Part shown: positions 33,301 through 45,813 of the stretch, one piece after another
Layout: each line of letters opens with the position of its first letter
Position numbering within the stretch: position 1 is the first letter of the stretch
Assembly: GCA_007449985.2 (NCBI GenBank)
Contig: VIIQ02000066.1
Span: 62,001 to 126,000 of the forward strand
Reading direction: 5' to 3'
Origin: Desmodesmus armatus
Taxonomy: Eukaryota; Chlorophyta; Chlorophyceae; Sphaeropleales; Scenedesmaceae
DNA length: 64,000 nt
Position numbers and translations under genes: made by a program
Notes under the pieces: model-generated
Told to the model about the DNA's origin: nothing
Seen by the model: only the letters and a program-made list of their open reading frames with translations
The model's database searches: none

Positions 33301-36300
33301 ACCGCCGCTGCGCGCTCCGCTCTGAGTGCGCTTGGACACGGCTGTGCATGTGGGCTGCGCCCTAGAGAGCGACTGCGCGCTGTCAATGGTAGTAGTGTCA
33401 GTCGCAGTTGGGCCGCAGGAAGATGACCCTGCGGCAGAGTTGCTGGTCGGCAGCGAGGCCTTGCTCCCACTGCTCATGGTGGCTTGGTCGCGGCCTACTG
33501 CAACGTCCATGCTGCACCGGCCGGACACGACCACCCCTGCTGCACCCAGCTGTGGCTGCTGCTGCTCGAGATCGGCTGCATTGATGCTGTACTGCCGGCT
33601 GGTCGACCCTGCATACACAACAGGCTGGCTGCTGCCGTCTATGTCCTTCCTAGGGGTAGTGCCATAGCCGCTGCTGAGACTGCTGTTGGGCGCCATGCCT
33701 CCTGAGACATCCTTGTCCAGACCGGCCTGCTGCTGCTGCTGTCGGCACCTGCGAATGATGATGTACGCATCAGCTGCGATCATGGCACTGCCAACCAGCA
33801 GTGGCACGGCTATGGCTGCAGCCAGAGCCCCTCCTGAGAGGCCCTGGGACGCACTCGGAGACTCGCCACCGGGCCAGGCATACCCCCTGGCATGCGCGTT
33901 GCTGCCTCCGATGGGATAAGCAGCAGCTTGCTGCCTGATAAGCCCTGTGCTGACAAGCTTTCCACAAACAGGGAGGAGGTGCTGCTGTATGGATGCGCAA
34001 GCAGCCGCCGACTGCTGGTGTTGGTGTCAACGCGTGCAGGCGTGCTGATGGGTTGGGGCGGGTGGTTTGTCACACCAGTGAGGACCACCAGGCCATCCCC
34101 AGCTGACGAACGCACATCACCTGCAGCAGCATCGCAGTCAGCTGATGTGTTTGCATGGCCAGGATGATGGTAAGAGAAGGGGGGGTCTGAATGCATGACG
34201 AGAAGCATGCGGCAGGCCGGTTTCCTAAGAGAGTATGCGGCAGTGCCCATAGGTGCATGTGTATGAGTCAGATGTAGCTCCAGGCATGCCAGTCGCAGGG
34301 TTTGACGAACCCAAAACAGTTGGCAGTGCATGTGCAAGGTGTAGGCACACATTGATTGCCTGCCTACCACAACCAAACAGACATGCAACACACCTGCAAG
34401 CTTCAGCACCACCTGCCCACTACCACTCTGACCAAGCTGAACAAGCCTAGCATACTCGGGTGGTGGCAGCTCGAGCGTGCAGCCAGACAGGATGACATCC
34501 TCTGCAGACCTGCGGGTAGGCAGTACAAAAGCAGAAGGGACCGTACGAAGGCGTGAGGCCAAAGAGCAATTGACGTAGACTGCCCTCGCATCTGGGTACA
34601 AACAGAACCGACCTGGCGCACACAACTGCTGGGCATGCTGACAGGTCAAGTGGAACAGCCCCTCAAAATGAACACGGCAGCAGCAGGAAGATGCACCGCC
34701 ACTGATTCACCCTCCAGCGCTGCTCACCGCCTGAACGCCCAACCAAGGAGTGTCCACACATCTGGGGACCGCAAGCTGGTAGCTGCTGCAGCTCCAGGCC
34801 CTTGCGCCAGCCCCCGCAACCTCACATGCTGCACCTGCAGCTGGCTCTTGCTGCCGCTCTCGCCAGTGACATCCAACAGCCCCGGGCAAACGCCAGGTCT
34901 AGAACACTTGTCGCAAACTCTGACTCAGCATCGCTGGACACGCCGCCGATGATGCTGAGCGGCGCCGTGACTGGGATCCCCGTCAGCGGCACACCCATCG
35001 GGACGAAGGCTGCAGCCTCTACTGCTGCGTAGCTGCTGTTGCCGCTGCTGTTGCGCGAGCTGTTGGCACTGTCGGGGAGGGTGCTGAAGAGGGGCTGCAT
35101 GCTGATGTTGCTGCGCAGGAGCACCACATGCGCCCTGCCTGCCTCTGCTCCCGTTAAAGGGGCCAGCTGGTCCTGCATTACACAACAGCACCAGGAACAC
35201 AACACCCATCAACCCTCAGCCCAAGCAGACCCATCTGCAGTGCAAAGGGTTTGCAGTCCCATAACAAGAATCCTTGATTTGATTGATGCGACAATACCTC
35301 TCTGCCTACGACCACTTCCAAGCCAATGCCCACCAAACCGGCAGCCAGAATGGCAACACTCCCTGTCCGAGCCAAGTCCACCCCAAGACGCACGCCACGC
35401 ATGCGATATACTGACCTTGAAAGTTTGGGGGCTGCCGACAGCCGTAACGAGCTGAGACCTTTCAGCCGGCTTCAGCTTCACCTCCGGGCCGAGCTGCTGC
35501 GGGCGCGGCATGCGCGGCGCCACAACCTGCGCAAGCTGGTAGGTGCAGTCGATGACCCTGCAGGCCGCAGAGATGCTCTGGATGATCTGGATTGCACTCT
35601 CAGTCTGCCAGCCGACCTTCCAGACGGAAATTTGGATGGTGTCATGGATGAACTTGGCTTGGGCCTTGAAGTACGGCAGCTTGGAGTGGTAGACCGTGAC
35701 CCAAAACATGTAGTAGTCAAGCTCCTCCTGTGAAAATATGATAAAAAAATATATCATATTTCATAATAAAATATGCATCATAATATATGATATGGACAGC
35801 AACAGGTGCATGTAAGGCAGGGCAGTCACATACAGGAACACTACCTCACCACGACAACTTCAACGCTTGAAGGCAAACTGCTGGTGGTTGCACGTACAAT
35901 CGCCGCTCGGATGCGTGGGGCATGCATGTGCATGAATCGACCGGCAGGGAGGCAACGTTTGTAGTGAGTTGAACCCACTTGCAGCACGTAACAGGCACCA
36001 CAGAGGCTGTGGGCGCGCTGGCGCACACCCAAAACACCCAGCAGGCGCAGAGCTCCCGATAAGACATACCTGACCACCAAGTGTCATGGTGCAGTTCTTG
36101 ATCAGCAACCTGTCCTCGCTCCTGTTGTAATACAGCGGCCAGAAGTTGTTGGCGCTGCTGACTGACAGTGGCCGAGCCAGCTCTGCGCTCTTGGCATCGC
36201 CAGGTGCAAAGTTCTCCAGTACCAAAGAGTCAAAGGAGATGTTTGACCACTTGAAGTTCAGCAAAACCTGGTTGACCTGCAGGAAAACAGCAGCATCGCA

Positions 36301-37985
36301 GATGGACAAGGAGCTGTAAGCAGACCTAGCAGCATGGCCCAATATGTCCGCAGGGGACAGTTTGAGCCCCCAAGACTAGCACTTGCATGCCACCCAACAG
36401 TCACCCCGTGGCATGCAGACAGGCTGACGGCCTGACAGTGGCTTCAGACAACTACGCAGCTTTCTCGCAAGGTCAACACCCCGATGGACGCTGCTCGCAA
36501 ATGCCGCAGCTGCTCTCCAATCACTGACAGCAGGGAAGAGCTGGCGGCTGCTACCACACAGCTGCAAAAGCCTTGATGGCATGCATCGGCACACCATGCA
36601 CAACAAGCAGCGCACCTACCTGCATGTGAAAGTCGATGCTGGTGTTCCAGCCAACCAGGCCAACAAGCACCATAGGCCGCGCGACAGGGATCCCGGCGGC
36701 AGGTACGGGCGGCTTGCTGAAAGTGATGTTGCTGTCCACATAGATCAAGCAAGGCGTTGGGGTGTCCTGCGCCCCTAGCCGCTGCATGTCATGTGCAAGG
36801 CTGCCATTATTTGCTGCCAGCACATAGTTGTACAGCGGCCGACCTAGCCGCGCACTGCCGCTAGCGGCCGCTCCTGCTGTCACAGTAGATGGGCCGGGGG
36901 CTGCATGCAGCATGCGCCCCCGCAAGCCGCTGCTGTTGCTGCTCTCCATCCTGCTGCCGCCGATGCTGTTGCTGGTGCGCTTGCTGGGCAGAGCAACCGG
37001 ACCTGCGACGGCAACTGTGCTCCTGGCATCTTTGAGGCTGTCTGCCAGCAGCAGCCCCACAGACTGCCAGCTGACGCCAGCAGCCGCATGATAGTTCACA
37101 TGTAGGAAGCTTTGCCCATCCTGCAGGACAACAGCATACATCACTGAACCATGCAGCTTGAGGGTCACTGAAGCCCATGATATTCTTCCCCAAGGGCGCA
37201 GGCAGCTGCTGCAACCGTGTTTTGGCTGCAGGGCGCCAGCACACGTGACTGAGTATCATGCCATGCTTAGAGACGCTGGATGCAGCTATGCATTATACCC
37301 ATATGTGTTGCTCAGCACAGACTGCTAGGCTCTGCAACAGACTGTGGTCCTGGTCACTGCGCAGTGCATGCACGACAATGGCCAGCACAAGCAGCAACAG
37401 GCATGCTGCTCACCGTGTAGACTGCCACATTTGGCAGCTTGTTGAAAAAGCTGACATGCTGCTGCAGTGTCGACCCATCAACCAAAATGCGCACATCCCG
37501 CAGGGAAAGAAAGCTTCGCCCGCCTGGTGCTGCTGCACCCAGCAAGCCTGCAGGGATCAGGCCCTGGGGCCCGTTGGGGTCGGGCAGCTGAAACCCATCA
37601 ACCACAACATAAATCAGCTGCACACTGTGGGGCAGCCCTGCAACAGCAACACCAGACTGCCTCATGAGGACGGCCTGTCTCGGTGATCAGTATATGCAGC
37701 ACTGCAGAGAGGCGGCGCACCTGACGATGCACCTGGAGCTGCAACTATTGCAGGAGGACCCGCCCGTTGCTTCTGCAGGGCACCAGAGACTGACACAGAA
37801 GGCGGGGGGTCCTGACCAGTCCAACTGCAGTCCTCTGTGTCCAGCTGCACTGCTGGTGCTGTTGTGCTGAAGCAGGGTGGCGCAGCGGCCACGCACGTTT
37901 GCTGTAAAGTGAATACTACTAAGCATATGAAAGCAAGCAATCGGTGCGGGAATATCGTCTGCCTGTGCTTCATCGAAGTGTCCAA
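30322..37985 (-). CDS. Transmembrane receptor-like Ser/Thr kinase (TKL type) with beta-helix-like ectodomain
   Basis: Exons: 37721-37985, 37414-37637, 36620-37120, 36070-36276, 35416-35727, 34728-35172, 34394-34612, 32671-34120, 32342-32491, 31678-32082, 31364-31457, 30943-31069, 30322-30598; about 1550 residues. A signal peptide (LLAFICLVVFTLQQTCVAAA) leads into a long ectodomain with recurring SNI(S/T)...PV..P..(I/L)(I/V)G units, as in algal receptor-like kinases. A transmembrane helix near 33780 (AVPLLVGSAMIAADAYIII) precedes a Ser/Gln-rich linker. The kinase domain shows GRGSFASVF, VALKIV, HADLKASNVLL, ADFGLS, MSPE and DVYAFGILLWEL. The catalytic loop has HAD instead of HRD, common in TKL kinases that do not need Arg-dependent activation. 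It is expected to transmit a surface signal by phosphorylation; the ligand is unknown. Frame breaks are inferred near 34880 and between 33900 and 34035, and exon 6/7 phases do not fit, so the ectodomain model is imperfect there. Confidence 0.8.
35731..35795. other. AT-rich island in receptor-kinase intron
   Basis: About 60 bases of nearly pure A/T with internal inverted ATATAT/ATGATAT motifs, starting right at the acceptor of exon 5. It stands out sharply in this GC-rich locus. Confidence 0.85.
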
Positions 37986-38172
37986 TGCATCGTGGGGCGA
38001 TCACCCTGTCTCACTGCACGCCAGCTCATCGGATGTGGGTAAAACAAACAGCGTTCGCAAGCACTGCTTAGCAGCGGTGTCACGGTGCATGCACTCACAC
38101 AATCACACCAAAATCATTCGTGCCAAATTGTGTTGCAGACAGCTCTTGTGAGGTGACACATTTTTCCAGATG

Positions 38173-38367
38173 CTAAACACCGCGGTGCATTGCTGTGGTG
38201 GGTTTTGTGGCGTCAAACATGAACCGGTCATGACCACCTGCAAACACCATGTGCTGACCCAACCAGTGCCTTCCAAAGGCATGGAGTGCAAGCCCATCAA
38301 GCATGCAGACATCAACAGGGTTGAAAGGTGAGTGTGACCCAGTGGCATTGAATGCAATCGGGGCCAT
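38173..38367 (-). CDS. Small hypothetical ORF with strong start context
   Basis: A 64-codon frame with a CCACCATGG start context. The product looks non-random (DVCMLDGLALHAFGRHWLG, then HMVFAGGHDRFMFDA), but I do not recognise it. It lies upstream of the receptor kinase on the same strand. It could be an exon of an unseen gene, an upstream frame in the kinase leader, or a transposon fragment. Confidence 0.3.
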   Translation of the reverse strand: MAPIAFNATGSHSPFNPVDVCMLDGLALHAFGRHWLGQHMVFAGGHDRFMFDATKPTTAMHRGV

Positions 38368-39205
38368 GGTGGTGTGCAGTGGGCATGCACATCATGTCAT
38401 ACCACGCACGAAATACATGCTGTACATTGAGTCTGAATCTCATGGACCGCTGCTGTAGCATCTACCAGGTGTATGTATACATGGCTGAAACAGCTACCAC
38501 TGTAGGGACGGACACGGACACATTGTGCACAGACTGCACTGTGCTGCGCCTCATTATTGACCTGGAAAATGGCACAGAAGGTACATTCTGGTTCATTCAC
38601 CCGGGCAGGACACCTGTCGTTCAGCACTGTTGACTGTATCGGTGACCGTCACAGATTTCACATGTGTCTCACAGCCAATGCGATGCAACGGCAGGCTCTT
38701 ACAGTGTCCCACTGCTGAAAGGGGAACCCCCCAGGGGCCCCTGCCGGGCAGCATTCAGCCACAAAAGATGTTGCACCTTCTGGTACAGCTACCAGCCTCA
38801 GCACAGCAAAGGTTTGCAAGGCCGGCAAGCAGCTCAACAAAAGGGTGCAAGCTCGGCAATCAGCAGGACCGAACTGGTGCGATGCAGCTTGTGCCACACT
38901 GACAGCAACTCACCCAAACCCGTGACACCAGCATCACACCGATGCACGAACGGCAACCAGCATAGTGTGGCTTGATTGACAAAGCCAGCGCTGGACAAAT
39001 AGGCAGGCTCAAAACCGCACAACCAAGCATACATGACATAGCTCGGGTCTGAACATTAGCAGGCAGCCAAGGGTGGCTCATGTGCACAAGCATCCAAAAA
39101 ACCTCTGGTGTTGCTGATGTTGCCGCCTTTACACCGACTCCAACAGGCAACACTGACAACACACCAGCTGACAGGACACGTTTGTACCGCGACTGATGCC
39201 CCAGC

Positions 39206-39388
39206 CCACAACCAGCAGCAGTTGAATAAAACACGCTCACAACCAGCAACAGTTGCAGAAACATGCCCACAACCAGCGGCAGTTGCAGAAGATCCACCCA
39301 CAACCAGCGGCAGTTGCAGAAGATACGTCCACAACCAGCGGCAGTTGCAGAAGATACGCCCACAACAAGCGGCAGCTGCAGAAGATAC
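39206..39388. repeat. 31-bp minisatellite, about six units
   Basis: Tandem copies of a unit beginning CACAACCAGCGGCAGTTGCA and ending GAAGATACG; the outer copies are more diverged. Confidence 0.9.
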
Positions 39389-39522
39389 GATCCTGGCGAG
39401 CTTCAGGATCCGAGGACGCCAAGCCAGTCCTCTTTCATCGTTCCGATGCAGAACTACACAAGCACAGTGGCAGAGCAGACAAAGGGGGGGGGGGTGTCAG
39501 GGTATCCCGTCTTAGTGTTTCA

Positions 39523-39571
39523 GCCGGCTCAACCCTGGTGGGCGATGCCATTGTTGTGTGGCGACTGTGTC
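39523..39571. repeat. Dispersed repeat, copy 2
   Basis: Contains GCCGGCTCAACCCTGGTGGG, GCGATGCCATTGTTGTGTGG and CGACTGTGTCT in order; matches 28094-28150 and 54095-54155. All three copies share the plus orientation. Confidence 0.75.
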
Positions 39572-39661
39572 TACATGTAACATTTTCTCCCCCCCGCCCC
39601 CCAAGCGGCAGGGCAGCAACACACCCGGGCTGACGGTGTCCTCCCAGTTTCAACCCCTTCC

Positions 39662-39666
39662 TTACA
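39662..39666 (-). terminator. Candidate TGTAA polyadenylation signal of RPB7
   Basis: TGTAA on the minus strand about 110 bases past the RPB7 stop; this pentamer is the usual poly(A) signal in Chlamydomonas-type algae. Confidence 0.45.
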
Positions 39667-39742
39667 GTACAGTACAGTACAGTACAGTACAGTACAGTAC
39701 AGTACAGTACAGTACAGTACAGTACAGTACAGTACAGTACAG
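39664..39742. repeat. (ACAGT)n pentanucleotide microsatellite
   Basis: About 15 near-perfect 5-base units immediately downstream of the RPB7 stop codon, probably within its 3' untranslated region. Confidence 0.95.
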
Positions 39743-39774
39743 CACAGTGTGCGAGGGGATCCCAAACCTCAGCA

Positions 39775-41900
39775 CTAGCCAGTGAGCCAAGGGCTCATGA
39801 GGGTGCCCCTTACCATGTCCTGCGGGTCTGCCCGGACTCCCACGATCTTGATGCGCACTTCCGTGCCTTCCTTGATTTGCGTGGTCGCATCCGTAGACAC
39901 AAACGCGTCCCCGTTGACTGAGCTGTACTCAAAGTCGTCAGGTATCAACTGCAACAACAACAACAAAGCACACCAGCAGGGTCAAGGGGCAGCCTCAGCT
40001 GACATTTTATAATTGACCTTCAGCTCTGCACACTCCAACCAGTGGTGGTTACGCGCACATAACAGTTATGTGCACATGACTGCATGGGTTAGGGTGGTGG
40101 TGGACAGCGGGTCAAGATAGATACATCAACAGAGAGAGCTACAGACTAGCAACAGCTGAGGGAGGGGGTGAGAGGTTTGATGCTGTTGTCTGGTGTGCAA
40201 AAGAGCCCACAGCAGGACAGGAAGCTGTGATGACTGAGCGCAACTGAAAGGCGGTAAACAATCACAGCCCCATGCCATTCTGGTTCAGCATGGCTGCTGC
40301 GCTTTCACATGTGTGCTGGGCTGTGCCCTGTCGTCCCTGGGGCACTTTCATGCTATATCACGCCATGCCGTGCTGTGCCGTGCTATGCTGTGCTGTGCTG
40401 TGCGGGTATGAAGAGAAAGCAGTGCTCACATGGCTTGAGACAAAGATCTGCAGAGGTCCAGCATCAGCGAAGAATCCCATCTGCAGTGGCACAGCAGGCG
40501 GGGTAGCCAGTGAGGTCTTGCTGGCAGTACGGCGGGCAGCATAGTAAAGATCACAGGCCAGCTAGCAGGCCACCTGGTCACAGGCTAAGTGCCGCCAGGC
40601 TGCTACAAAATCCTTTGCTCCCCTTGTCCCTGTGCTGCACCCTTTCAGCTCAGCAAATGCGTTCCCCCTGAGCAGACATATGTGCTGGGCTAGCAGCCGG
40701 GCAGGGGTGCCCAGTCTCTGTTTCGTGTATTTCACGTTTGTTTTGGCATCTCAACCAGACGCTTGCTCTGTGATGGCACAGCCTCACCCTGACGACATGC
40801 AACTGCAGGCTGCTGCAGCTTGCACACAACTGGCTCACCTTGTTGACCTGTGACACCACGCAGTCAAGCACCTCACCCTTGAAGGGCCTGAACGTTATAC
40901 ACTGGAAGGTCGCCTTGAATGTGGCAAAGCCGCTGCCGTCCTGGCGAATCTTGCCCTGCAGGAAAACATGTTGTTTGTTGCACTGAGCCTTGAAGGGCTG
41001 CTGTCAGCATATGTTTGTGCGGGTAAACCCCTGCCTCATGCTTTCCCCCTGATAAGAGGAGAGACGTCTGAACCCCTACGTCCACCTATTACCCATGTCA
41101 ATTGCTGGCCTCTTCACAGACTCGAAGCCAGCACATATGCTCCAGGACTCAGTGTGCACATGCAGGATGGCACCAAGAGACACAAAAGCAACCTGCACGG
41201 CAGGCTGTGTGTTGGCTGGCTGCTGCAAGTTTACTGCTTGCCCTCGCCTTGTGTCCTGCCTGACACTACTAAAACCACAGACCGCAGGGGAGTAAAGGTT
41301 ACAGCTGCATCCCAGGCAAGGACTGCATGCCCCCGCTCCTTTGCTCTCCTGATGTGGACTCTGCTGTGCATGCAGGAACGACTACTGACTGCTTGTGCTG
41401 GCAAATGCTTGGCCATTCTGGAAGCTACACAACTGCGTCTCAGCAAGCCAAGCAGTATTGCAAGCTTTGAGGTGCAGTCAGTGCTGACCTTGCTGACATC
41501 ATCCACCTTCAACACAGCCAAGATGTAGCCGTGCTTCGGACTGCACATGCCCTCCACCTGCATCACGCAAGTGCGACAACATGCATGCACGCCTATCGCA
41601 ACCTTCTGCGTTTCCACTGTTGTGGCGTGTCGCTGCTGCTTTGTGCAACTTTGTGTTGATGCTGCTGAAGAGCCTGTGCCCCTCAGACGGCTATGTGCGA
41701 TCACTGAGCAAGCCATACAAACAAAACAGCTGCTGTAGCGTGTTGAAGAGCACATGTGCTGTGCAGGCATCAGCTGCTGCTGGTGTGACACCACTGCTAA
41801 CCTTTTCTGTGATCTTCAGGCAAATCGTCTCCCTCAGCTTTGGGCCAAAAAACATAGGCTCCAGGTCTATGCTTTGCTGGATGCTGACGTGGTAGAACAT
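39775..41900 (-). CDS. RPB7: RNA polymerase II subunit RPB7
   Basis: Five phase-0 exons (41802-41900, 41489-41557, 40839-40955, 40430-40480, 39775-39948) give 169 residues, close to the 170-176 usual for the family. RPB7 pairs with RPB4 as the stalk of nuclear RNA polymerase II, binding nascent RNA and helping initiation. The N-terminal tip domain shows FFGPKLRETICLKITEKVEG, GYILAVLKVDDVSKGKI and GSGFATFKATFQCITFRPFK then GEVLDCVVSQVNK. The C-terminal S1/OB domain shows MGFFADAGPLQIFVSSHLIP, then EVRIKIVGVRAD and a terminal LMSPWLTG where relatives have DDYLG. The start (MFYHVS) fits the family's MFF start. It is divergently arranged with the LON-domain gene, 464 bases away. No lesions. Confidence 0.95.
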
Positions 41901-42364
41901 GGTGCTGCTGCTACCGTTCTCCTATATGACCTGTCAGAGCTGAACGGTCACGGGAAGCAGCAGCAGCAGCCCTGACAGGGTTGATGTCCCTGCCAGCGGC
42001 CTGCCTTCGATCTGATGTGTTGTGTATCGATGTAATACGATTTCTGCAATAGAGATACTGACGATAGGTGGAGGAGGTGACAGGTACACACAGATCGTTG
42101 GCAGATCAGCAGCGGAAGAACTGAGACGATAGTGCCGTTGAGGGTCAATTCAGAATCAAGAAATACGTCCAACTATCCTTGTGACTTGTGTAGTGTGCGG
42201 CGAGACGCTCCAGCTTCAAGCAATATGCAACTGTGTCAGTTATCCTCAATAACTGCAGCTAGTGGGTTGCAGTGGTGTTCTGCCTGTCATGAGAATTGCG
42301 CTGATAATTCGGTGCTGTATCACTGAAGTGGCCAACTTCTTTCCAACTGTGGCCTTCCTGCAGC
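41901..42364. promoter_or_regulatory. Shared intergenic region of RPB7 and LON-domain gene
   Basis: 464 bases between the divergent start codons of RPB7 and the LON-domain gene. It must contain the promoters and leaders of both. No canonical TATA box is evident. Confidence 0.4.
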
Positions 42365-45300
42365 ATGGCATTCCTGCAACAACTGCCCCAGCCACACAAA
42401 CTCACCGGCAGGGGACATGGTGTGGTTGCACGTCGGGGCTTGCGCCAGCTAAACCAGTGGCAGCATGCAGTCAGCATCATCCCACGAGCAGAAGCAGCAG
42501 ACAGGCAGTCGTCGGACATTGTCTACTCACAGCAACAGGGTGAGTGGCCCCCTCGTGCAAACCTCACATGGCCAGTAGTCTGAGCAGCAGTGGAGCAGCA
42601 CCGCCGTGCACCCCAGTGTCATGTCCTGCAATCCACAATGACGTGCACTCCATGCCAGCACGCCAGGTGCAGGCCAATTGCTACTCCTGCTTTAATTGCC
42701 CACACACATACCACACCCACACCATGTCAGTGTCATCACACTGTGCTCAATGATAGCCCTGACGCTGTGTCTGATTCTGCTGTGTCCAGCTAATGTGGAA
42801 GACACCCTCAAGTTCCCCTGCACAGTGCCGCTGCTGCCCTTCACAGTCGAGGAGGTGCTACTGCCAGGTGGGGGTGAATCATGCACATCACACAGTTGCA
42901 AGTGTATTGTGATGGTGGCAGAGTGATGTCCAAAGGGCATCATCGTCTGATTCGACACTGCTGGTGTTGGATCGCACTGGATGTGCTTTTCTTATGGCAA
43001 AGTTTGTCATGGCATATTGGAGGAGCCACTGCCCCCCCCCCCCCTTCCTTTCCTGCTTTTGTCACGCACACCAGCTCAGCTATGCATTGCTTATGTTGGC
43101 CCCAGGTTACCTGCAACGCATTGCTCTCAACCACGCGCAAGCAAGCCTGTGTGCTGCACTGTAGTTTCCTTGTCCCAACTACCCCACAGAGCCCAACCCA
43201 ACACCCTGCTTTTTGTTGTGCAACTCACCCCACGGTCTGCCTCGCAATTCACCTGCATGTCTGTGAGGGCCACATCAGCACACCTCTCACCTGGCGCTCA
43301 CTGCCCCCCTCCTCTTTTTCTCCTGCACATCCATGTTCTTTCCTGGATGTCAACAGGTTCAGTCAAAACCCTGCACCTTTTTGAGGCTCGCTACCTAGCC
43401 ATGCCCAGGGAACTTTACCCAATGACTCCCACTCTCTATATCTTCTATCCTGCATGTGAATAGATTCAGTCAAGACCTTTCTGGCATGCTACTTGGCCGT
43501 GCTCAGGGAACCTCTCACTCACCGTAATCACCGGCTCCCACCCTTGCTACCTGCTGTTCTGCATGTGAACAGGTTCAGTCAAGACCCTGCACGCTTTAGA
43601 GGCCGCTATTTGGCTGTGCCCAGAGAATCTCTCAAGCAACGATACCCACCCTTTCAATCTGCAACCCTGCAGGTTCGGTCAAGACTCTGCACCTTTTTGA
43701 GGCACGCTACCTAGCCATGCTTGACAGCGTGCTGGCACAGCCCTGTTCCAACAAGGTGTTTGCACATGTGGTGGTGGAGCAGCAGGGAGATGCCTTTGGA
43801 GATACAGCAGCAGCCTTTCCAGGGGCCTACAAGGGCGATGGATTTGTGTTCCTAATGGCGACTCTGGTCCGGGTGAGTAAGGGGACGTTTGGTTGATGGG
43901 TTTTTTGGGGGGGGGGGGGGGCGGTATGCTGTGCTGCTTGAAACCCCGCACACCCTGGTGATACGGCAGCAGCATTTCCAGGGGCCTACAAGGGTGACGG
44001 GTTTGTGTTTCTGATGGCGACTCTGGTCCGAGTGAGTAAGGGGACGTTGGGTTGATGGGTTTTTTTGGGAGGGGGGGTATGCTGTGCTGCTTGAAACCCA
44101 GCCAGCCCTGGGGATACAGCAGCAGCATTTCCAGGGGCTTACAAGGGCGATGGGTTTGTGTTTTTGATGGCAACACTGGTCCGGGTGAGTAAGGGGACGT
44201 TTGGTTGATGGGTTTGGGGGGGGGGGGGGATGTGATGCTGTGCTGCTTGAAACCCCGCACACCCTGGTGATACAGCAGCAGCCTTTCCAGGGGCTTACAA
44301 GGGCGACGGGTTTGTGTTTTTGATGGCAACACTGGTTCGGGTGATTGAGGGAAGTTTGGTTGGTGGGTTTGGGGGGGTGGGTTGATGCTTTGCTGCTAGA
44401 ATAGAAACCCAATTCAGCAAGCAAAGGTTGGCACATGAGAACTGTGGAATGAGGAAAACAGGGAGTGTGCTGACTCTGTGAATGGTTGAATAACAACGCA
44501 TTCAAGATAACCAGTCAAGAGTGCGTGCAGGTGTGTCTTAATACCCGCGGTACAGGTGCTTCACTCAGGGTGCAGTACTGTGCCGTGACATGCCATGCTG
44601 TGGCATGTGGCGTCACATGATGCTCGACTAGGCCGTCAGTGCCTGGATTCACAAACGGCTACACGCCCACCATAGTACACAAACATGCTTGAGCAATGCT
44701 ATACGGCATGGTCACTGACAGCAGCAATGCCACGGCGTTCTGTTGTGTGTGTTTGCAGGTGGTGGAGGTGAAGAAGACGTTTGTTGGAGCAATGGTGCGC
44801 GTCCAAGCAGAGGCACGTGCTGAGGTAAGTCCTACACATGGGTAGACGGCTGCACTTTGGCAAACACAGGAATATTGCACAGAATCCAGCTGGTGTGTGA
44901 GTACATGGTGATGATCCACATGACCCAGAGACTGTCGCTGGTGTTGTCTATGCCCAATCCGTGTCAACAGTGGGCTGTTAGCCCAAGTCAAAGCGGCAGG
45001 CTGCTAGACCAGCGCTCCTACTGTCCACTCTATCTGTGCCCTTTCCGTGGGCGGCGCAATTGCCTATTCAGCAACTGTAGGTGTCTGCTGCTGCTCCACA
45101 CAGGTCAAGGAGGTTGTGCAGCTCACTCCATATTTTGCTGGGGAGGTTGTGCCACTGTGTGATGAGCCCCTGCAGGACGAGCAGCAGGTCAGCAGGCAGG
45201 TGGAGCAGCTGGCACAAACAGTCAGGGTGAGCGGGTTTTGGATGCAAAACTTCTTCAGCACAGCTCTGGCATCCTGTGCGGTTTGTGACCAATTAGCCAA

Positions 45301-45778
45301 TGCGCAACCCAGCCTGTGCACAGGTTGTCAGCTTCGAAGGTTGCTCTCTATTTGAGTGATACATATGTTGCATTCCATGGTGAGTGTGGGAAGCTCAGAG
45401 GCATATCTAATGAGACATTGTTGGGCCGACTGCTGCTCTTGACTCAGATGGGCGGTGCTGATGTGCAACAGTGTGTGCAGCGGGGAACCCTTGGAACTAA
45501 TTTACGGGGCAGGGATTAGGCCCTAAACCGTAAAAACTAATGATAGGAGCTAATGTACATGTGGTGGTGGTCTGCTGTTGCTGTTGCTTCATTTCAGGAC
45601 CTGCAAAACCTCACCCAGCGGTTCAAGTCCAAACAGTCGGCCTCTCTGCAGCAGGCGGTCTACTGGGCGGACCGTGCTGTGCTGGTTCCTGCGGTAACAA
45701 CAGCTGCAGCTGCAGCAGCAGCAGCAGCAGAAACAACTGGCAGCACATCCCAACAGCAGCCCGCTATCATCAGTGCAG

Positions 45779-45813
<35 letters not shown>

